Source: an uncultured Prevotella sp. (GTDB taxonomy: Bacteria; Bacteroidota; Bacteroidia; Bacteroidales; Bacteroidaceae). From it: DNA of 64,000 nucleotides. A model generated the notes under the pieces. The model made no database searches. It saw only the letters and a program-made list of their open reading frames with translations, and had not been told where the DNA came from. Made by a program: the position numbers and the translations under genes. Position 1 is the stretch's first letter, and every line of letters begins with the position of its first letter. This document shows, piece after piece, positions 1-8,674 of the stretch. The stretch is from NCBI GenBank assembly GCA_902464615.1, contig CABQKA010000002.1, positions 62,001-126,000 on the forward strand, written 5' to 3'.

Positions 1-1142
1 TCAAGCCCTTTTCGGTGGCGGAGATGGACATACGCCGCCGCTACGGGGTCACGGTGCTTGAGGTCCGCCACGACGCGCATACGCTCTTCGGCTCGCCGGG
101 GCAGGTGGTGGCCCGCCCGGATACGGTGCTGACGGGCACGGAGACGCTTTATGTCCTGGGCCGCCGCGAGCGCGTGGAACAGCTTGCGCGCGACCTGCAC
201 TACGCCGTGGCCGACGACGGCGAGCGCGGCGGGATGAACAAGCTGGACTTCTACGAAATAGGGCTGGCCGAGGTGCTCATCACGCCCGAATCGGCCCTGA
301 TCAACCGGCCGCTGCGCGCGGAGAACTTCGCCGAGCGCTTCGGCATCAATGTCCTGGCCATCAAGCGCGGCGGACACTACCTTTTCGAGAACATCATAGA
401 CCTGAAGGTGAAGTCGGGCGACATGCTCCTGGTCCACGGCGCCTGGCAAGGCATAGAAAGCATGGCGCGGAAACGGCGCGAGTGGATCGTCATAGGCAGT
501 CCCACGGAGACGGCCGAGCAAGTACCCTTGAGCCACAAGGCGCCGCTGGCCGCCGTCATCATGGTACTCATGGTGCTGGCGATGGTATTCTCGGACTATA
601 TCGGCGTGCCGCCCGTGGCGTCGGTCATCGTGGCCGGGCTGCTCATGGTGCTCACCCGCTGCGTGCGCAGTGTCGACGCGGCCTACAAGATGATTGGCTG
701 GGAGAGCATCGTGCTCATTGCGGCCATGATGCCTATGAGCACGGCGCTTTCCAATACGGGCATCTCGCGGTGGATAGCCGAAACCATTGTCAATTCGCTC
801 CAGACGTTCGGTCCCTATGCGGTCCTTGCCGCGGTCTACTTTGTCACGTCGCTCCTCTCTACGTTTATCAGCAATTCGGCTACGGCCATCCTTGTGGCGC
901 CTATCGCCTGGCAGGCGGCCATAGGGCTTGACGGTGCCAGCCCGGCCCCCTTCATGATGACGGCGGCCGTAGCGGCCAGCGCCTGCTTCGCCACGCCTAT
1001 CTGCACGCCGCCCAACGCGATGGTGATGAACGCCGGTCATTATACATTTATGGACTACGTGCGTGTGGGCCTTCCCTTGCAGGTCATCATGGGCATCATC
1101 GCCGTGCTGGTCATTCCGCTTTTCTTCCCGTTCTACGCCTGA
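1..1142 (+). CDS. SLC13/DASS-type anion permease with TrkA-C (RCK_C) domains, 5' end cut off by the window
   Basis: The reading frame is open from the first bases, so the gene starts upstream of the window. The visible 375+ residues begin with two soluble segments resembling TrkA-C/RCK_C ligand-binding domains (about residues 1-70 and 78-150 from the GTG at 15). They are followed by a hydrophobic part with several membrane segments. The motif SNSATAILVAP and the later proline-rich TPICTPPNAMV resemble the two signature loops of the SLC13/DASS sodium- or proton-coupled anion transporters. The substrate (dicarboxylate, sulfate or similar) cannot be read from sequence. It ends just before a strong terminator at 1162-1203. 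Family call is confident, substrate is not. Confidence 0.85.
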   Translation, partial: KPFSVAEMDIRRRYGVTVLEVRHDAHTLFGSPGQVVARPDTVLTGTETLYVLGRRERVEQLARDLHYAVADDGERGGMNKLDFYEIGLAEVLITPESALINRPLRAENFAERFGINVLAIKRGGHYLFENIIDLKVKSGDMLLVHGAWQGIESMARKRREWIVIGSPTETAEQVPLSHKAPLAAVIMVLMVLAMVFSDYIGVPPVASVIVAGLLMVLTRCVRSVDAAYKMIGWESIVLIAAMMPMSTALSNTGISRWIAETIVNSLQTFGPYAVLAAVYFVTSLLSTFISNSATAILVAPIAWQAAIGLDGASPAPFMMTAAVAASACFATPICTPPNAMVMNAGHYTFMDYVRVGLPLQVIMGIIAVLVIPLFFPFYA

Positions 1143-1161
1143 CGTGCCGGGACAAGACGCA

Positions 1162-1203
1162 GCATCCCCCGCCGCTGACGGACAGCGGCGGGGGATGCTT
1201 TTT
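1162..1203 (+). terminator. Rho-independent terminator of the permease gene
   Basis: A perfect 15-bp inverted repeat (1162-1176 with 1184-1198, 7-nt loop) is followed by five T. It starts 20 bp after the permease stop codon and lies between convergent genes. Confidence 0.9.
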
Positions 1204-1221
1204 CATGGCTTGGGGTGGCGG

Positions 1222-2208
1222 TCAGTCGTCGGCCGGATTTGTCCAATGGTGCACGGGCACGCCCCAGCAGTTTTCCACCTCAAGGTCCGTGCCGAAAGGA
1301 ATGCGCGGGGCCGGTACGCCGCTGCCCAGCCGCAGGGCGGAAACCTCCTCCCAGGCTTCGTCCCATAGCCCGCGGTCTATGAAGGACTGGAGCGTCTGCA
1401 GTCCGCCTTCGACCAGCACGGACTGCAACCCGCGGCGGTGAAGGCCCACAAGCAGCGTGTCGATGTCGGCATAGGCGGCGAAGCCCGGCGGCATCTCGCC
1501 CTCGGCCACGCGGCCCAGGACGATGCGGACGGGGTCTTTCCCGGCCCAGTGCCGGACGGTGAGCGCCGGTTTGTCGAGCAGCAGGGTGCGGTGTCCCACG
1601 ACGATGGCTTGGTGCTGCGCCCTAAGGCGGTGAACGCGCATGAGGGTGCGTGGCGTGGAAAGCTGCGCCGGCGGCTCGCTGCCGTCCGTGCGCCAGCGGT
1701 CTATGAAACCGTCGCGCGAGCGTGCCCATTTCAGGGTGATGTAGGGCCGTTGCTGCGTCTGGAAAGTGATGAAGCGGCGGTTCAGTGCCAGACATTCGGC
1801 CTCGAGGACGCCGACGGTGACTTCGATGCCCGCCTCGCGCAGCATCCGGATGCCTTGTCCGTGAACGCGGGCAAAGGGGTCCACGCAGCCCACTACGACG
1901 CGCGGGATGCCCGTGCGGACAATGAGCGCGGCGCACGGCGGTGTCCGCCCGTAGTGGGAGCATGGTTCGAGGCTCACGTAGAGCGTGGCGGCGCCGAGAA
2001 GGGCGCGGTCCGCCGCGCGGACGGACCGTATGGCGTTGACTTCGGCGTGGGCCTGTCCGCAGTGGACGTGGTAGCCCTCGCCAAGGATGCGGCCCTCGTG
2101 GACCAGGACGGCGCCTACCATCGGGTTGGGCGGGGCGCCGGCCATGCCGTTGCGGGCCAGTTGGATGCAGCGGCGCATCCATTTCTCGTGTTCGTTTGTG
2201 ATGGGCAT
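1222..2208 (-). CDS. ribD: Bifunctional riboflavin biosynthesis protein RibD (pyrimidine deaminase / uracil reductase)
   Basis: RibD catalyses deamination and then reduction of the first pyrimidine intermediates of riboflavin synthesis. The N-terminal zinc deaminase domain (about residues 8-130) has the HAE catalytic motif (CGQAHAEVNAI) and the zinc-binding PCSHYGRTPPC motif. The C-terminal reductase domain follows, with TLKWARSRDGFI and the late LVEGG motif. I place the start at the ATG at 2208 (MPITNEHE), giving 328 aa. An upstream in-frame ATG at 2250 would add 14 residues unlike the family start. It is divergent from prmC. The reductase domain is somewhat short but keeps the recognisable motifs. 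Confidence 0.9.
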   Translation of the reverse strand: MPITNEHEKWMRRCIQLARNGMAGAPPNPMVGAVLVHEGRILGEGYHVHCGQAHAEVNAIRSVRAADRALLGAATLYVSLEPCSHYGRTPPCAALIVRTGIPRVVVGCVDPFARVHGQGIRMLREAGIEVTVGVLEAECLALNRRFITFQTQQRPYITLKWARSRDGFIDRWRTDGSEPPAQLSTPRTLMRVHRLRAQHQAIVVGHRTLLLDKPALTVRHWAGKDPVRIVLGRVAEGEMPPGFAAYADIDTLLVGLHRRGLQSVLVEGGLQTLQSFIDRGLWDEAWEEVSALRLGSGVPAPRIPFGTDLEVENCWGVPVHHWTNPADD

Positions 2209-2304
2209 GAGGAGGTGACAGTTTGGTCTGGGATATGGAGTTCCACCCAATTGCCGCGCGGCTTGAAATGCAACGCCGGGCTTGGCCCGTCGGCCGCGGT
2301 GTAT

Positions 2305-2312
2305 TAACTTTG
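2305..2312 (+). promoter_or_regulatory. Bacteroides-type -7 promoter box of prmC
   Basis: TAACTTTG matches the Bacteroides TAnnTTTG consensus. It ends only 7 bp before the prmC ATG at 2320, so the transcript would have almost no leader. Confidence 0.65.
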
Positions 2313-2319
2313 CAGGGCT

Positions 2320-3180
2320 ATGTCTCCATACTACGAATTTTTGCGTGAAGCCTTGCGGTCCTGTTATGAAGGGCGCGAGGCCCGTGCCGTGGCTTTACTC
2401 GTGCTGGAGGAAGGGTTCGGCATCCCGCGGCTCGACGTCTACGCCGACAAAGTTAGGCATTTTTCGGAAGAAGAGCGGCAGCGGCTCCGCGATATTTCCC
2501 GCCGGCTGGCGGCAGGCGACCCCGTGCAGTACGTCCTGGGCCGGGCGGATTTCTGCGGCTTGCGCCTGAAGGTGACGCCCGACACACTGATACCGCGGCC
2601 GGAGACAGAGGAACTCGTGGCCTGGGCGGTGGCGGAGTGTGCCGGCGCCCGGCGCGTGCTCGATGCCGGAACGGGAAGCGGCTGCATTGCCGTAGCTTTG
2701 GCCCGCGCCCTTCCGCAAGCGTGGGTGGAGGCATGGGACGTCTCGGCAGGGGCACTGGCCGTGGCGGCGGAAAATGCGGCGGCCTGTGGCGTCGGCGTAC
2801 ATTGCAGACGACGCGACCTGTTGGCGCCGCAGCCGGACGCCGGGCCGTTTGACCTGATCGTCAGCAACCCGCCCTACGTCCGCGAGTCCGAACGGGCAGG
2901 TATGGAGGCCCGTGTGCTGGAACACGAGCCGGCCACGGCCCTCTTTGTCCCGGACGCCGACCCGCTGCGTTTTTATCGCGCCTTGGCGGAACTGGGGCGG
3001 CGGAGCCTGGCGCCGGGCGGGCGGATATACGTGGAAATCAACGCGGCCCTCGGTCCGCAGACGGCGGAATGCTTCGCTGCGGCCGGATATGCCGATGTGG
3101 AACTCCGGCGCGATGCTTTCGGGCGCAGCCGCATGGTGAAGGCCGTGCGCGCCCTCTCCCCCGCCCCACCGGGCTGCTGA
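2320..3180 (+). CDS. prmC: Release factor glutamine methyltransferase PrmC (HemK family)
   Basis: The enzyme methylates the glutamine of the GGQ motif of peptide-chain release factors using S-adenosylmethionine. The protein is 286 aa, usual for the family. An N-terminal helical domain is followed by a Rossmann methyltransferase domain with the SAM loop (VLDAGTGSGCIAVALA, near residue 112) and the diagnostic NPPY motif (IVSNPPYVRESE) that binds the target glutamine. The phrase IPRPETEELV is also typical of PrmC. It is divergent from ribD. Downstream ahcY has its own promoter box. Confidence 0.95.
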   Translation: MSPYYEFLREALRSCYEGREARAVALLVLEEGFGIPRLDVYADKVRHFSEEERQRLRDISRRLAAGDPVQYVLGRADFCGLRLKVTPDTLIPRPETEELVAWAVAECAGARRVLDAGTGSGCIAVALARALPQAWVEAWDVSAGALAVAAENAAACGVGVHCRRRDLLAPQPDAGPFDLIVSNPPYVRESERAGMEARVLEHEPATALFVPDADPLRFYRALAELGRRSLAPGGRIYVEINAALGPQTAECFAAAGYADVELRRDAFGRSRMVKAVRALSPAPPGC

Positions 3181-3238
3181 CAGGCGGCGCGGCGGCGATT
3201 CTGGGGCTGTAAGGGCGGTGCAGGGCTGATTTTTATAT

Positions 3239-3246
3239 TAACTTTG
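3239..3246 (+). promoter_or_regulatory. Bacteroides-type -7 promoter box of ahcY
   Basis: TAACTTTG matches TAnnTTTG and lies 33 bp before the ahcY ATG. Confidence 0.7.
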
Positions 3247-3279
3247 CAGGCGCGAAGATTATTCAATTAACTCATATAC

Positions 3280-4698
3280 ATGGAAAAAGATTTGTTTACC
3301 TTGTCGCCCTACCGGGTGGCAGACATGTCCTTGGCCGGCTTCGGGCGCAAGGAAGTGGAGATTGCCGAACACGAGATGCCCGGCCTCATGGCGTTGCGCG
3401 AAAAGTATGGCGCAGCCCGCCCGTTGGCAGGCGCCCGCGTCATGGGCTCGCTTCACATGACCATCCAGACCGCCGTGCTTATCGAGACGCTGGCGGCCCT
3501 GGGAGCTGAGGTGCGTTGGAGTTCGTGCAACATCTATTCCACGCAGGACCACGCCGCAGCCGCGATGGCCGAGGCCGGGCACGGTGTCTACGCATGGAAG
3601 GGCGAGTCGCTCGATGAATACTGGTGGTGCGCGCTCCAGGCCATGAACTTTCCCGGCGGCCGCACGCCCGACCTCATTGTCGACGATGGCGGCGACGCCA
3701 CATTAATGGTCCACCTCGGCGTACAGGCCGAGAAAGACCCCTCCGTACTTGATACGCCTTCGGGAAGCGGGGACGAAGCGGCGCTGAAGCGTTGCCTGAA
3801 GCGCGTCCTGCAGGAACGGCCCGGGTTCTGGACAAAGCTGGCCGCCGGCATTAAGGGCGTGAGCGAGGAGACCACGACGGGCGTCCACCGCCTGTATCAG
3901 ATGATGGAGCGCGGTGAGCTGCTTTTCCCCGCCTATAATGTGAACGACTCGGTGACGAAGTCCAAGTTCGACAACCTGTACGGCTGCCGCGAGTCGCTGG
4001 CCGACGGCATCAAGCGGGCTACGGACGTGATGATTGCCGGCAAGGTGGCCGTCGTGGCCGGCTACGGGGAAGTGGGCAAAGGCTGCGCCCAAAGCCTGCG
4101 TTCCTACGGTGCGCGGGTCATCGTCACCGAGATAGACCCGATTTGCGCCCTCCAGGCGGCCATGGAGGGTTACGAAGTGCTGACAATGGACGAGGCCGCG
4201 CCTCTGGGTAATATCTTCGTCACGGCGACGGGTAACATAGACGTCATCACGACAGACCACATGGCCGCCATGCCCGACCAGGCTATTGTCTGCAATATCG
4301 GCCATTTCGACAGCGAGATACAGGTGGAGGCCTTGAAGCGGGTTCCGGGCATCGAGGTGACGAACATCAAGCCGCAGGTCGATTCGTACCGCTTCCCGGA
4401 CGGACACCGCATCACGCTTCTGGCGGACGGGCGGCTGGTCAACTTGGGCTGTGCCACCGGGCATCCTTCTTTTGTCATGTCCAACTCTTTCACGAACCAG
4501 ACGCTAGCGCAAATGGAGCTTTTCGCCCATTCCCACGAAGTCGGCGTCTATCGTTTGCCGAAGCGGCTCGACGAAGAGGTGGCGCGGCTCCATCTGGCGC
4601 GCATCGGCGTGCATCTGACGACGCTCACGGCCGCGCAGGCTGACTACATCGGCGTGCCCGTCGAAGGGCCGTATAAAGCTGAACATTACCGTTACTAA
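3280..4698 (+). CDS. ahcY: Adenosylhomocysteinase (S-adenosylhomocysteine hydrolase)
   Basis: It splits S-adenosylhomocysteine into homocysteine and adenosine in the activated methyl cycle, with tightly bound NAD. The 472-aa length is normal. Visible family motifs include SLHMTIQTAVL, SSCNIYSTQDHAAAA, the NAD-binding loop VAGYGEVGKGCAQSL (about residues 258-272), NIGHFDSEI, and the C-terminal KAEHYRY, which is characteristic of the enzyme. It has its own promoter box and an A/T-rich leader typical of Bacteroidota. It provides SAH removal for methyltransferases such as the neighbouring PrmC. Confidence 0.97.
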   Translation: MEKDLFTLSPYRVADMSLAGFGRKEVEIAEHEMPGLMALREKYGAARPLAGARVMGSLHMTIQTAVLIETLAALGAEVRWSSCNIYSTQDHAAAAMAEAGHGVYAWKGESLDEYWWCALQAMNFPGGRTPDLIVDDGGDATLMVHLGVQAEKDPSVLDTPSGSGDEAALKRCLKRVLQERPGFWTKLAAGIKGVSEETTTGVHRLYQMMERGELLFPAYNVNDSVTKSKFDNLYGCRESLADGIKRATDVMIAGKVAVVAGYGEVGKGCAQSLRSYGARVIVTEIDPICALQAAMEGYEVLTMDEAAPLGNIFVTATGNIDVITTDHMAAMPDQAIVCNIGHFDSEIQVEALKRVPGIEVTNIKPQVDSYRFPDGHRITLLADGRLVNLGCATGHPSFVMSNSFTNQTLAQMELFAHSHEVGVYRLPKRLDEEVARLHLARIGVHLTTLTAAQADYIGVPVEGPYKAEHYRY

Positions 4699-4706
4699 TC
4701 CCCTAC

Positions 4707-4748
4707 CCGCCCGGAGCGTCCGCCTCACCCGCAGGCCGTTCCGGGCGG
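4707..4748 (+). terminator. Possible weak terminator hairpin after ahcY
   Basis: A 9-bp inverted repeat (4707-4715 with 4740-4748) lies between ahcY and the YfhO gene. It is followed only by a short mixed T-rich stretch, so read-through into the next gene is likely. Confidence 0.35.
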
Positions 4749-4769
4749 CTTAATTCTTTCACACACATC

Positions 4770-7361
4770 ATGAACGCTATCTTAAAGAAAATCCTGCCCG
4801 ACTTTGTCGCCGTCGTGCTTTTCATGCTGATCAGCTTCGCCTACTCTTATGTGCCGGTGAGCCAGGGCATGGTCCTCGGCGGCCACGACTCGACCGCCTC
4901 CATCGGTCAGGGACAGGAACAGACCGACTATAAGGAACGCCACGACGGCGAGGTGACGCGCTGGACCAACTCCATGTTCAGCGGCATGCCTACTTACCAG
5001 ATTTCGCCCTCCTACGGCCCTACGCAGCTGTTGGGCAAGATTTCCAACCTTTACGGGCTGACGACGACCGGCGTGCTTTGCTACGTCTTCATCCTCCTGC
5101 TCGGTTTCTACATCCTCTTGCGGGCTTTCAACTTCAAGCCTTGGCTTTCGGCCTTGGGGGCTGTCCTCTGGGCCTTTTCCTCGTATTTCTTCATCATCAT
5201 CGCGGCGGGCCACATCTGGAAAGTCATGACGCTGGCCTTCATCCCGCCCACCATCGCCGGCCTCGTGCTCTGCTACCGCGGCCGCCTGCTTTGGGGCGGT
5301 GCCGTCACGGCGTTGTTCACGGCTTTCCAAGTGCAGTCGAACCACGTACAGATGACCTACTACTTCCTCTTTGTCATGTTCCTCTTTGTCGTGGCCTACG
5401 GCATCGCGGCCCTGCGGGGCGGCCGGCTTTCCGCTTCCCTGACGCCCGGTGCCTGGCTGCGGGCCACGGGGGTCGTGATTGTGGCGGGACTGCTCGGCGT
5501 CGCGGCCAACCTGCCTAACCTCTACCACACATACGAGTACAGCAAGCAGACGATGCGCGGCGGCTCGGAGTTGACGCCGCTGCCTGCCGCCGGCGGGCAG
5601 CAGCAGGCCGGGACAAAGGGCGGCGGTCTGGAATACGACTACATCACGCAGTGGAGCTACGGCATCGACGAGACGATGACGCTCCTTGTCCCCAACTTCA
5701 AGGGCGGCGGTTCGGGCAGCGTCGTGACGGAGGAAAACTATTACGACGAACCGGTACAGCAGCTTGTCAGCTACGCCCAGCCCGTGCAGCAATACCTCGA
5801 CTCGCACCCGGTGGAGGGCGGCGCGCTTCCCGGTCTCAACCAGTATTGGGGCGATCAGCCCATGACCGTCGGGCCGGTTTATGTCGGCGCGTTCGTCTGC
5901 TTCCTCTTCCTGTTGGGCCTTTTCGTGGTGCGCGGCCCGGTGAAGTGGGCGCTCGCGGCCGCCACTGTGGTCTCGCTGCTCTTTGCCTGGGGGCACAACG
6001 TCCCGGCCGTGACACGCTTCTTCATTGACTATCTGCCGATGTATAACAAGTTCCGCACGGTGTCCTCGGCCCTGGTCATCGCGGAGTTCACCATGCCGCT
6101 GCTGGCCATGTTCGCCCTGGCCGAGACGCTGACCCGTCCCGGCTGGGCACAGTCGCGGCGCGGCCGCATCGGCCTCGGCGTGGCCGGCGCGCTGACGGCC
6201 GGCGTCTGCCTGCTGCTCTGGCTTTTCCCGGGCCTGGCCGGCGGCTGTCTCTCCTCCAGTGAGGCCACGACGATGGAAGCCCTGGCCAAGAGCGGGGCTT
6301 TCGACGCCCAGTTCCTTAGCGAATATGCCGGCGCCATTGCCGGCATCCGCCACGCCGTCCTTTCCCATAGCGCCGGCATCTCCCTGCTCGTGCTGCTGCT
6401 CTGCGGCGCGGTGTTCTACCTCGCCGCTGTGGTCCGCCGCGTGCCGGCTACGGTGGCCTGCGCGGCGCTGGCCGTAGTCTGCCTGGTGGACATGTGGGTG
6501 GTCAACAAGCACTATCTGAACGACGCGAACTTCACCGACCCTTACGTCCGTCTGGAAGGCTTTGCCAAGACGCCTGCCGACGAGCAGATCCTGCAGGACC
6601 CCTCGCCCGAGTACCGCGTCATCAGCTACGCGGCGGGCGACCCCTTCAACGAAAACACCACGAGCTACTGGCACAAGAATGTGGGCGGCTACCATGCGGC
6701 CAAGCTCCAGCGCTACCAGGACCTCATCGACCGCCACTTGCGCAAGGAGTATGCCGACTTTTACGCGCTTCTGGCCTCAACGGGCGGCCACGTCGGGACC
6801 GCCAATCTGGACTCGCTCATCCCGGTGCTCAACATGCTCAATACGAAATATTTCATCGTGACGCCTGAGTTGGCCGTGCAGAATCCCGCCGCCAACGGCA
6901 ACGGATGGTTCGTGCGCAGCGTGAAGTTCGTCGACGGCGCCGACGCCGAGATGGCCGGGCTCACGGGGCTCGACACGAAGCGCGCCGCCGTGGCCGACGC
7001 CCGCTTCCGTCCGCAGCTCGACGGTTCGGCCCTCGACAGCGGCAGCGTCCGGTTGACGTCCTACGAGCCGAACGAGCTGCACTACGACGTCAGCTCCGCC
7101 CGCGGCGGCCTTGTGGTCTTCTCCGAGATATTCTATCCGGGCTGGACGGCCACAATCGACGGGAAGCCGGCCGAGCTGGGCCGCGCCGACTACGTGCTGC
7201 GGGCCCTCAAGGTGCCGGCCGGCAGCCACAAGGTGGTCCTCGAGTTCCGGCCCGCCTCCGTCAGCACCACCAACGCCATCGCCTATGCCGCGCTGGCCGT
7301 CGTGATGCTCTGCTTCGTCGGGGCGCTTGTCCTCGTCGTGGTCCGTCGGTCCAAGTCCTGA
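4770..7361 (+). CDS. YfhO family integral membrane protein
   Basis: A large polytopic membrane protein of 863 aa. A first membrane segment (FVAVVLFMLISFAYSY) is followed by an extracytoplasmic loop and a dense set of hydrophobic segments between residues about 95 and 590. A C-terminal soluble domain (about 600-825) contains the stretch IFYPGWTATIDGKPAELGRADYVLRAL. This is a hallmark of YfhO/GT-C-like bacterial membrane proteins. A final membrane helix sits at 835-858. YfhO proteins in Firmicutes act in lipid-linked sugar transfer, for example lipoteichoic acid glycosylation. The substrate in Bacteroidales is not known and I do not assign one. It is preceded by ahcY with a 71-bp gap. Confidence 0.85.
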   Translation: MNAILKKILPDFVAVVLFMLISFAYSYVPVSQGMVLGGHDSTASIGQGQEQTDYKERHDGEVTRWTNSMFSGMPTYQISPSYGPTQLLGKISNLYGLTTTGVLCYVFILLLGFYILLRAFNFKPWLSALGAVLWAFSSYFFIIIAAGHIWKVMTLAFIPPTIAGLVLCYRGRLLWGGAVTALFTAFQVQSNHVQMTYYFLFVMFLFVVAYGIAALRGGRLSASLTPGAWLRATGVVIVAGLLGVAANLPNLYHTYEYSKQTMRGGSELTPLPAAGGQQQAGTKGGGLEYDYITQWSYGIDETMTLLVPNFKGGGSGSVVTEENYYDEPVQQLVSYAQPVQQYLDSHPVEGGALPGLNQYWGDQPMTVGPVYVGAFVCFLFLLGLFVVRGPVKWALAAATVVSLLFAWGHNVPAVTRFFIDYLPMYNKFRTVSSALVIAEFTMPLLAMFALAETLTRPGWAQSRRGRIGLGVAGALTAGVCLLLWLFPGLAGGCLSSSEATTMEALAKSGAFDAQFLSEYAGAIAGIRHAVLSHSAGISLLVLLLCGAVFYLAAVVRRVPATVACAALAVVCLVDMWVVNKHYLNDANFTDPYVRLEGFAKTPADEQILQDPSPEYRVISYAAGDPFNENTTSYWHKNVGGYHAAKLQRYQDLIDRHLRKEYADFYALLASTGGHVGTANLDSLIPVLNMLNTKYFIVTPELAVQNPAANGNGWFVRSVKFVDGADAEMAGLTGLDTKRAAVADARFRPQLDGSALDSGSVRLTSYEPNELHYDVSSARGGLVVFSEIFYPGWTATIDGKPAELGRADYVLRALKVPAGSHKVVLEFRPASVSTTNAIAYAALAVVMLCFVGALVLVVVRRSKS

Positions 7362-7362
7362 C

Positions 7363-7446
7363 GCGCCTTAGCGGCGCAGCCACGGGGCTTAGTCCGGTGC
7401 AAACCGGGCTAAGCCCCGTTTTTTCTGCCCTTAGGCCCGTGGCCGC
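7363..7446. repeat. Phased 21-bp core array, copy 1 (four cores)
   Basis: Cores CTTAG, CTTAG, CTAAG and CTTAG start at 7367, 7388, 7409 and 7430, exactly 21 bp apart, between the YfhO gene and ychF. The second and third units fold into the terminator at 7382-7424. Confidence 0.85.
7382..7424 (+). terminator. Terminator of the YfhO gene formed by repeat units
   Basis: A 16-bp stem with one mismatch (7382-7397 with 7404-7419) and a 6-nt loop is followed by six T. The stem is built from two units of the 21-bp array, so the repeat itself supplies an intrinsic terminator here. Confidence 0.85.
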
Positions 7447-7504
7447 GGGCAGGGGGCGGAAGGAGAAAAGGAGTGGAAAATTTGGCCCTTCCCCCGGCTT
7501 GCCG

Positions 7505-7512
7505 TATTTTTG
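7505..7512 (+). promoter_or_regulatory. Bacteroides-type -7 promoter box of ychF
   Basis: TATTTTTG matches TAnnTTTG, 32 bp before the chosen ychF ATG at 7545. It supports that start over an upstream in-frame ATG at 7473. Confidence 0.7.
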
Positions 7513-7544
7513 CACTACGGATTGAAATCACTACACGAAAGATT

Positions 7545-8648
7545 ATGAGTTTACAATGTGGCATCGTCGGTTTGCCGAACGTGGGCAAGTCGACGCTCTT
7601 CAACTGTCTGAGCAACGCCAAGGCGCAGTCCGCCAACTTCCCCTTTTGCACCATCGAGCCGAACGTGGGCATGATCACCGTCCCCGACGAGCGCTTGAAC
7701 CGTCTGGCCGAACTGGTCCATCCGGGCCGCATCGTGCCCACGACAGTAGAGATCGTCGACATCGCAGGACTGGTGAAGGGCGCCTCGAAAGGCGAAGGCT
7801 TGGGCAACCAGTTCTTGGGCAACATCCGCGAGACGGACGCCATCATCCACGTACTGCGTTGCTTTGACGACGACAACGTGGTCCATGTGGACGGTTCGGT
7901 GGACCCCGTGCGCGACAAGGGCATCATCGACACCGAACTGCAGCTGAAGGACCTCGAAACGGTGGAAAACCGCCTGCGCCGCGTGGAGAAGACCGCCCTC
8001 ATGGGCGGCGACAAGGCAGCCAAGACGGAGTATGGCGTGCTGCAGGCCTACCGCGCCGCACTGGAGCAGGGCAAGTCGGCCCGCACCGTGCAGTTCGAGA
8101 CGAAAGAGGAGCAGAAGGCGGCGAAAGGCCTCTTTCTGCTCACGTCGAAGCCCGTGCTCTACGTCTGCAACGTGGACGAGGCATCGGCCGCACGCGGCAA
8201 CGCCTACGTGGAGCGCGTGCGCGAAGCCGTGGCCGAGGAGGGCGCGCAGGTGCTGGTGCTGGCCGCACAGACGGAGGCCGACATCGCCGAACTGGAGACC
8301 TACGAGGAGCGCCAGCTCTTCCTGCAGGACATCGGCCTGGAGGAAAGCGGATGCAACCGCCTGGTCAAGGCCGCCTATGCCTTGCTCGACCTGGAGACGT
8401 TCATCACGGCCGGCGAGATGGAGGTGAAGGCCTGGACCTACCGCCGCGGCTGGAAGGCGCCCCAGTGTGCCGGCGTCATCCACACGGACTTCGAAAAAGG
8501 CTTCATCCGCGCCGAAGTCATCAAGTACGACGACTACGTGCGCTGCGGTTCGGAAGCGGCCGTGCGCGAGGCCGGGCTGCTCCATGTGGAGGGGAAGGAC
8601 TACGTCGTGCAGGACGGCGACATCATGCACTTCCGCTTTAATGTCTAA
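7545..8648 (+). CDS. ychF: Ribosome-associated GTPase/ATPase YchF (OLA1 family)
   Basis: YchF is a translation-factor-class nucleotide hydrolase that binds ATP better than GTP and associates with ribosomes. The 367-aa protein starts MSLQCGIVGLPNVGKST, with the P-loop at residues 9-16. It has the switch-II DIAGLVKGAS motif, a coiled-coil-like insertion near 130-170 and the C-terminal TGS domain (YRRGWKAPQCAGVIHTDFEKGFIRAEV). Start ATG 7545 is supported by the promoter box and by family N-termini. lgt begins 26 bp after the stop and is probably co-transcribed. Confidence 0.96.
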   Translation: MSLQCGIVGLPNVGKSTLFNCLSNAKAQSANFPFCTIEPNVGMITVPDERLNRLAELVHPGRIVPTTVEIVDIAGLVKGASKGEGLGNQFLGNIRETDAIIHVLRCFDDDNVVHVDGSVDPVRDKGIIDTELQLKDLETVENRLRRVEKTALMGGDKAAKTEYGVLQAYRAALEQGKSARTVQFETKEEQKAAKGLFLLTSKPVLYVCNVDEASAARGNAYVERVREAVAEEGAQVLVLAAQTEADIAELETYEERQLFLQDIGLEESGCNRLVKAAYALLDLETFITAGEMEVKAWTYRRGWKAPQCAGVIHTDFEKGFIRAEVIKYDDYVRCGSEAAVREAGLLHVEGKDYVVQDGDIMHFRFNV

Positions 8649-8674
8649 CCCCCTGCCCTACCGGAACCTTAGCC

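Noticed and set aside
4782..6737. Long minus-strand frame of 651 codons opposite the YfhO gene, and many similar antisense frames
   Set aside because: These are shadows caused by high GC in codon position three. Their translations are Arg/Gly/His-rich low-complexity and match no family.
7363..7446. CRISPR-like array
   Set aside because: The conserved part is only about 5-12 bp, spacers are about 9-16 bp and GC-biased, sites are dispersed, and no cas gene is present. It does not fit a CRISPR.
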